Assembly (NCBI GenBank): GCA_963627995.1
Contig: CAVGCV010000008.1
Location: forward strand, 9,024 to 73,023
Source: UBA3839 sp963627995
GTDB lineage: Bacteria > Bacteroidota > Bacteroidia > Bacteroidales > Bacteroidaceae
Length of the DNA stretch: 64,000 nt
Reading direction: 5' to 3'
Shown here: one piece after another, positions 59,317-64,000 of the stretch
Numbering within the stretch: the first letter of the stretch is position 1
Layout of the letters: each line of letters begins with the position of its first letter
Notes under the pieces: generated by a model
Seen by the model: the letters and a program-made list of their open reading frames with translations, nothing else
Told to the model about the DNA's origin: nothing
Database searches by the model: none
Made by a program: the position numbers and the translations under genes

Positions 59317-59713
59317 TGGAGCTGGAGGGAATCGAACCCTCGTCCAAACAAGGAAGCCATGCGTTTTCTACATGCTTATTCCGAACTTCGGTTTTCGTGC
59401 GCGCGCAAGACTCGGACCACCCACGCGCGCCTTATCTCCTTTGGGCTTCGCCGGCGGCGCGGAGCCGCCGCCGGCTATTCCCGATTTTCCTGCACCGCCG
59501 GTCTGAACGCTTCGGGACGGGTAGCTTTCAGGGCGGTGTCTCGTTCACGCGCCTGGCGCGGGAATGAAGCTAATCTACTGTACTTCGATTAGGCAGCGAG
59601 AGCATAGCTGTTGTTGCCAGATAATGTTTCGATCGCGATATTATAGAGCTTGCCATCGGCGCTCTGCATGCTTGCGCACCACCTCTGCTTGCTGTCAAAT
59701 CCATGTCAGCCCC
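59317..59713 (-). ncRNA. ssrA: Transfer-messenger RNA (tmRNA)
   Basis: This is a 397-nt RNA on the minus strand. The 5' end begins GGGGCTGACATGGATTTGAC and pairs with CAGCTCC near the 3' end, forming the tRNA-Ala-like acceptor. The T arm is GAGGGTTCGATTCCCTC. The tag reading frame ends at the stop 59589-59591; by analogy with Bacteroidota tmRNAs the resume codon is GGC at 59616-59618, giving the tag GNNSYALAA. The pseudoknot region is G+C-rich (CGGCGGCTCCGCGCCGCCGG at 59448-59474 on one strand or the other). The 3' CCA is not encoded. With SmpB, tmRNA frees stalled ribosomes and marks the product for proteolysis. Confidence 0.93.
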
Positions 59714-59752
59714 AGTCGGCGGGGACGCGCGGCGCTCCGCGCGTTCGCGGCG

Positions 59753-59760
59753 CAAATGTA
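59753..59760 (-). promoter_or_regulatory. -7 box TACATTTG for the tmRNA gene
   Basis: This is an exact TAnnTTTG match on the minus strand, 40 nt before the mature 5' end. Confidence 0.65.
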
Positions 59761-59799
59761 GGGAAAATAATCCGAACGCCAAGCGCTTGCGGCGGATTT

Positions 59800-62055
59800 T
59801 CACGCGCCCAGCCCCGCCTGTGCGACGAAATGGCGGATGCCTTCCGTCTCGCCGGCCACGATGACCACGTCGTCGGCCTCGAACGTGAGCTGCGGGTCGG
59901 GGTTCATCACGACGCGGCCGCCGCGCTCTATCCCCATGACGACGCAGTGGGCGCGCTCGCGGATGCCCGAGTCCGCTATGCTCGTGCCGACGAGGCGGCT
60001 CGCGCTCTCGACCTGGATGCGCTCGAGGTCCACGCGCTCGCGCGCTCGCCCTGTCCCGGCGGTGCGCGCCGATTCCTCGACGAGTGCCTTGAAGCGGTCG
60101 ATTTGCGCGTCGCTGCCGGCCACGACGACGAGGTCGCCCGGGTACAGCACCGTGCTGCCGCCGGGGATGTTCACGTTCATGCCTCCGCGCACGATGCGCA
60201 CCACGCTCACCCCGCTGCGCGTCCGGATGTCGAGCTGCTTGAGCGACTGTCCGCCGAAGGCGGAGCTCGCGTCCAGCCGGAACTCGGCGAGGTGCACGTC
60301 GTAGTCCAGCAGCGAGTCGGCGAACCTGCGGCTCATCGTGCGCTTGGCCTCCGCCGACTTCTCGCGCGCGGCGAGGTTGGCGGCGAACTGGCGCGTGAGC
60401 GCGGTGGAGTGGCGGCGCACCCGGCGCGAGAGCGTGATGGCGGCCACGCAGAGGATGGCCGCGCCGGCCACGACGGCCCACGTGATGGAATAGGTGCGCG
60501 CGATGGGGTACGCCACGAACGCGACGGCGCATCCCGAGCGCAGCATTGAGACGGCGATGAGCTGCGCTTTGTGGAACGTCCCCGACCGCCACAGCGCGCG
60601 GGCTTCCTCCGACTGCCTGTAGGCCGTGGCCATGGCGTAGACGAGCGGCGAGACGAGCGCCAGCAGCGCGGCCAGCTCCACGCCCTCCACCAGCCTGTCC
60701 GGCACGCTGTCGGGCAGCGCGCCGAGCAACCATGGCGACACGTAGTTGAAGAACAGGGCGTAGGCGAACGCGACGAGCACCCCGTAGACGGCGAGCGCCG
60801 CGGCCACCTTGTGCAGCAGCCGCCGCCACGTGCTCTGCATCGTCGCCGTGCCGCGCGCGCGGGCGTACTTCTCCAGCACCATGCGCGTGCCGGGGCTCAT
60901 GTGCGCGTCGATGAGGCTGTAGGCGGGGATGGCCAGCCGCATGATGAAGGGCGTGAGGAACGTGGTGGCCACGCTCACGGCCACCACGATGGGGTAGAGG
61001 CTGCGGTCGGTCACGCCCAGGCGCTGCCCCATCGCCGCGATGATGAAGGCGAACTCGCCGATCTGCACGAGCGAGAAGCCCGTCTGCACCGACACCTTCA
61101 GCGACTGCCCCGACAGCAGCGTGCCCGCCGTCGCCCAGAAGATTTGCCCCGCGATGACCACCGCCGTGAGCGCGGCGATGGGCATCCAGTGCTCGGCCAG
61201 CTGCGCGGGGCTGATCATCATGCCTACCGACACGAAGAAAATGCTGCCGAAGATGTCCTTGACGGGCTGCACGAGGTGCTCGATGCGCTCCGCCTCCAGC
61301 GTCTCGGCGAGCACCGACCCCATCACGAAGGCGCCCAGCGCGCTGCTGAAGCCCGCGCCCACCGCGAGCAGCACCATGCCCAGGCACATCCCGACGGAGA
61401 AGATGGTGAGCGTCTCGTCGCTCAGGTGCTTGCTGAACTTGCGGAGGAAGAGCGGTATGACCGCTATGCCCACCACGAACCAGAGCACGAGGTAGGCCGC
61501 CAGCTTCCCGATTTCGGCGAGGAGCGCCGCGCCCTCGAAGTGCCGCGTGGTGACGATGGAGGAGAGCAGCACCATCAGCACCACCGCGAACAGGTCCTCC
61601 ACCACGAGTATCCCGAAGCAGATCCTGGCGAACTTGTGCGTGCGCAGGCCCATGTCGTCGAGCGCCTTGAACACTATCGTCGTGGAGCTCATGCAGAGCA
61701 TCCCGCCCAGGAAGAGCGCGTTCGTCTCGTCCCATCCCAGCGCGCGGCCGGCCAGGAAGCCGAGCCCCATCATGCCCGCCACGATGACGGCGGCGGCGAC
61801 GATGGCCGCCGAGCCCACCTGCAGGAGCTTCTTGAACGAGAATTCCAGCCCGAGTGCGAAGAGCAGGAACAGCACGCCGATTTCGCCCCACGTGTTCACG
61901 CTCTCCTCGTTCGACACCCACGAGTCGCCCAGCACGTGCGGCCCCACCAGCACGCCCGCCACGATGTAGCCCAGCACGACGGGCTGCTTGAGCAGCTTGA
62001 ACACAAGGCTCGTCACGCCCGCCGTCAGCATGATGACGCAAAGATCGTGTACCAT
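59800..62055 (-). CDS. CPA2-type cation:proton antiporter with two C-terminal RCK_C domains
   Basis: This is a 751-residue membrane protein. Residues 1-400 are the Kef-type antiporter with about 12 helices (TAGVTSLVFKLLKQPVVLGYIVAGVLVGP at the N-terminus; GALGAFVMGSVLAET-like GAFVMGSVLAETLEAERIEH). Residues about 440-590 contain further membrane helices (ALAVYGVLVAFAYALFF). Residues about 600-751 carry two RCK_C/TrkA-C domains (VSVVRIVRGGMNVNIPGGSTVLYPGDLVVVAGS and the final ADDVVIVAGETEGIRHF). There is no Rossmann TrkA-N nucleotide-binding domain between them. It probably moves K+ or Na+ against H+. The ATG at 62055 (MVHDLCVIM) is chosen; the frame stays open far upstream only as a shadow. 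Confidence 0.9.
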   Translation of the reverse strand: MVHDLCVIMLTAGVTSLVFKLLKQPVVLGYIVAGVLVGPHVLGDSWVSNEESVNTWGEIGVLFLLFALGLEFSFKKLLQVGSAAIVAAAVIVAGMMGLGFLAGRALGWDETNALFLGGMLCMSSTTIVFKALDDMGLRTHKFARICFGILVVEDLFAVVLMVLLSSIVTTRHFEGAALLAEIGKLAAYLVLWFVVGIAVIPLFLRKFSKHLSDETLTIFSVGMCLGMVLLAVGAGFSSALGAFVMGSVLAETLEAERIEHLVQPVKDIFGSIFFVSVGMMISPAQLAEHWMPIAALTAVVIAGQIFWATAGTLLSGQSLKVSVQTGFSLVQIGEFAFIIAAMGQRLGVTDRSLYPIVVAVSVATTFLTPFIMRLAIPAYSLIDAHMSPGTRMVLEKYARARGTATMQSTWRRLLHKVAAALAVYGVLVAFAYALFFNYVSPWLLGALPDSVPDRLVEGVELAALLALVSPLVYAMATAYRQSEEARALWRSGTFHKAQLIAVSMLRSGCAVAFVAYPIARTYSITWAVVAGAAILCVAAITLSRRVRRHSTALTRQFAANLAAREKSAEAKRTMSRRFADSLLDYDVHLAEFRLDASSAFGGQSLKQLDIRTRSGVSVVRIVRGGMNVNIPGGSTVLYPGDLVVVAGSDAQIDRFKALVEESARTAGTGRARERVDLERIQVESASRLVGTSIADSGIRERAHCVVMGIERGGRVVMNPDPQLTFEADDVVIVAGETEGIRHFVAQAGLGA

Positions 62056-62099
62056 ATCGAGTTTGTTTGCAAAGTCGTTCCACGCGCCCCGCGCCGCCG

Positions 62100-63488
62100 T
62101 CAGCCGGCGGGCGCGTCGGCGGGCGCGTCGTCGTCCAGCCGCCCGCTCCACAGGTAGCGGTCGGTCTCCCGCGCCATCACGCCCGAAAGCAGCAGCAGCG
62201 ACAACAGGTTGGGCACGGCCATCAGCGCGTTCATCGTGTCGGCGACGTTCCACACCACGCCGAGCCCGGCCACGCTGCCCGCGAAGCACAGCGCCACGTA
62301 GGCCGCGCGGTAGTAGCGGATGGCGCGCCGCCCGAACAGGTACTCCACCGCGCGCTCGCCGTAGTAGCTCCAGCCGAGGATGGTGGAGAAGGCGAACGTG
62401 ACGATGCCGAACGCAAGCACCGGCGTGCCCACGTAGGGAATGGACGCGAAGGCCTCGCGCGTGAGCAGCGCGCCGTCCTCGAGCGCGATGCCGGGGTTGG
62501 CGACGACGCTCGTGACAATCACCAGGCCGGTGATGGCGCAGATGACCACCGTGTCCCAGAACGTGCCGGTGGACGACACCAGGGCCTGCCTGACGGGGTT
62601 GCGCGTCTGCGCCGCCGCGGCGACGATGGGCGCCGAGCCGAGCCCCGACTCGTTGGAGAACAGCCCGCGGGCGATGCCGTAGCGCGCCCCGGCCATGAGC
62701 GCCGAGCCCGCCGCGCCGCCCAGCGTCGCCTCCGGCGAGAACGCCTCGCGCACGATGAGCGCCAGCGCCTCGCCGATGTAGGCGGCATTGACCGCCAGGA
62801 TGTAGAGGCAGCCGCACACGTAGAGCACCGCCATCACGGGCACGAACGCGGCGCACACCCTTCCGATGCTGCGCACGCCGCCCACCAGCACCGCGCCCGC
62901 CAGCGCGGCGACCACCGCGCCGGTCGCCGCGCGCACGCCCATGGCGTGGGGCGATCCGGCCAGGAGCGTGGCGGCGTACTCGCTGATGGCGTTCGCCTGC
63001 ACCGTGTTGCCGATGCCGAACGACGCCGCTGCCGCGAACACGCAGAACAGCACGCCCAGCCACCGCTGCCCCAGGCCGCGCTCGAGCGCGTACATCGGCC
63101 CGCCGAGCATGCGCCCGTCGGGGGTGCGCACGCGGTATTTGATGGCGAGCAGGCCCTCGCCGTACTTCGTGGCGATGCCGAACAGGCCGGTGAACCAGCA
63201 CCACAGCACCGCGCCCGGCCCGCCGAGCGACACCGCCGTGGCCACGCCCACGATGTTGCCCGTGCCGATGGTGGCCGCGAGCGAGGTGGCGAGCGCGGCG
63301 AACTGGCTCACGTCGCCGTCGCTCCCCTTGTCGCGGCGCACCGAGAGGCGGATGGCGGTCAGCAGCTTCCGCTGCGGCACGCGGAGGCGGACGGTGAGGA
63401 AGAGGTGCGTGCCGAGCAGCAGCACAATCATCGGCCATCCCCATACGGCGTCGCTCACGGCGCCTGTCCATTGCAGCAGTGTGTCCAT
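62100..63488 (-). CDS. Sodium:alanine/glycine symporter (AGCS family)
   Basis: This 462-residue permease has about 10-11 helices. The AGCS signature is TGLFGIATKYGEGLLAIKYR preceded by FAALATSLAATIGTGNIVGVATAVSLGGPGAVLWCW (as GTGNIVGVATA and GGPGAVLWCWFTGLFG). SNESGLGSAPIVAAAA and WSYYGERAVEYLFG are further family blocks. It imports alanine or glycine with Na+. The start MDTLLQWTGAVSDAVWGWPM (63488) fits the family; the longer frame to 63554 is not needed. The stop lies 44 nt before the antiporter gene. Confidence 0.93.
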   Translation of the reverse strand: MDTLLQWTGAVSDAVWGWPMIVLLLGTHLFLTVRLRVPQRKLLTAIRLSVRRDKGSDGDVSQFAALATSLAATIGTGNIVGVATAVSLGGPGAVLWCWFTGLFGIATKYGEGLLAIKYRVRTPDGRMLGGPMYALERGLGQRWLGVLFCVFAAAASFGIGNTVQANAISEYAATLLAGSPHAMGVRAATGAVVAALAGAVLVGGVRSIGRVCAAFVPVMAVLYVCGCLYILAVNAAYIGEALALIVREAFSPEATLGGAAGSALMAGARYGIARGLFSNESGLGSAPIVAAAAQTRNPVRQALVSSTGTFWDTVVICAITGLVIVTSVVANPGIALEDGALLTREAFASIPYVGTPVLAFGIVTFAFSTILGWSYYGERAVEYLFGRRAIRYYRAAYVALCFAGSVAGLGVVWNVADTMNALMAVPNLLSLLLLSGVMARETDRYLWSGRLDDDAPADAPAG

Positions 63489-64000
63489 CTTGTCGCGTGT
63501 TTGTGTCGCTGGCGGCGCGCCCTCCGTCGGGGAACTCCGCCGCCGCCGCTGCAAAGTTACGCAGAATTTCCGTTATTGCGCCCGTTCGCTGAACTTTTTT
63601 CGTCAAAAAGCCGTTTCAGCTGACAATGTGCAAGGCGGAAGGCCGTGGTCGGCGTTTTTTTGAAACGCCGGGCGCGCCGCCCGTTCCGCCGTGCGCGCCG
63701 CTTGAAAACTCGCGCCCCGCCGGCGCGCTGAGAATCGCGTGGATGCGGGCTGTCCTGCCGGCGGTGCGAACCGTGCGATTCTCGCGCCGTTGCGGTTGGC
63801 CAATTTCGGAACACGCGCGCGCGCCGTGCGGGATGCCCGGTTTTCAGGGGCGGATGGCGCCGGGCGGGCGCGCGCCGCCCGTGGTTTTTTAATACGCTGA
63901 TTGTCAGAGTGGTGCGCAATCCCTAAAAAACCATGGCGCGCTTGTGAGGGCACTGAAAAAGTCCTTGAAGATTTCCGTTAAGTATTCTGCACATAGTCAG
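63489..64000. other. Right-end intergenic region
   Basis: There is no credible gene in these 512 nt. A -7 box serves the AGCS gene (63552-63559). Two inverted repeats occur: GAGAATCGC/GCGATTCTC at 63730-63738 and 63775-63783, and CCGTGGTTTTTTA with TAAAAAACCATGG at 63879-63891 and 63924-63936. A GC-rich hairpin (CGGGCGG/CCGCCCG, 63861-63881) followed by TTTTTTAA could end a transcript from the left on the plus strand. The last about 40 nt are suddenly A/T-rich and may belong to the next gene. Confidence 0.5.
63552..63559 (-). promoter_or_regulatory. -7 box TAACTTTG for the AGCS symporter gene
   Basis: This is an exact TAnnTTTG match on the minus strand, 64 nt before the ATG at 63488. Confidence 0.65.

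Noticed and set aside
59800..63606. A single 1,268-codon minus-strand frame covering the antiporter and the AGCS symporter
   Set aside because: The AGCS protein is encoded in another frame of the same strand, and the antiporter has a good ATG at 62055. The upstream part of the long frame is a shadow.

Overview
The window looks like chromosome from a high-GC member of the Bacteroidales (Bacteroidota), most likely near Prevotella/Prevotellaceae. Four things point there. Starts lack Shine-Dalgarno sequences, and many genes and RNAs are preceded by the Bacteroidota -7 box TAnnTTTG. The arabinose operon carries a Nudix-type AraR rather than an AraC or GntR regulator. A 29-codon mS38/bS22-like ribosomal micro-gene lies between HU and RNase G. 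Two secreted proteins share a Prevotella-style C-terminal tail. No rRNA, phage, complete insertion sequence or CRISPR was seen. The family and genus call is inference; the features listed are read from the sequence.

Layout. 1-8 kb (minus): secreted and surface proteins, namely a 1,353-residue putative polysaccharide-active protein, a CapA/NlpC-P60 fusion, a partial secreted protein and a beta-helix lipoprotein. 8.2-18.3 kb (minus): the L-arabinose operon (lipoprotein mutarotase, Na+/sugar symporter, Nudix AraR, araD, araA, araB-like kinase, transketolase), with a leader of about 220 nt. 18.6-22.4 kb (minus): a galactose operon (cytoplasmic mutarotase, MFS sugar transporter, galK). 22.7-28.7 kb (minus): a housekeeping operon (stand-alone AICAR transformylase, a 70-aa basic protein, TcdA, serS, an NfnA-NfnB-type fusion). 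29.3-31.3 kb (minus): a secreted GH27 alpha-galactosidase. 31.5-35.3 kb (plus): an acidic unknown protein, a Wzc-like tyrosine kinase and a small HAD protein. 35.4-40.1 kb (minus): a glycogen/alpha-glucan operon (debranching enzyme, GT4 glycogen synthase, GH57), facing a divergent Crp/Fnr regulator. 41.4-47.5 kb: a Spy-like protein, tRNA-Lys and an altronate-type dehydratase (minus), then an ABC-F protein, cytidine deaminase and a LysM glucosaminidase (plus). 47.7-53.9 kb: rng, the bS22-like gene and HU (minus), dapA (plus), dnaX (minus), a DUF554 protein (plus). 54.2-59.1 kb (plus): queuosine transporter, queF, phoH, purC, ubiE/menG, aroE. 59.3-63.5 kb (minus): tmRNA, a CPA2 antiporter and an AGCS symporter.

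Metabolically, arabinose is taken up with Na+, epimerised, isomerised, phosphorylated and passed to the pentose phosphate pathway through the operon's own transketolase. Galactose released by the alpha-galactosidase can be handled by the galactose operon. The three alpha-glucan genes form a storage-polysaccharide unit.

The most unusual structure is a family of intergenic tandem arrays with an exact 22-bp period (about 6.2, 8.05, 28.9, 42.25 and 54.0 kb). Each unit joins a GC-rich GTGCGC-type core to an A/T-rich half. Some units are replaced by the palindrome CCAAGTACTTGG, and one array carries a perfect 28-bp inverted repeat. They lie only between genes and match no feature type I can name. 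The sugar-operon segment (about 10.3-22.4 kb) is clearly poorer in G+C than the regions around it.
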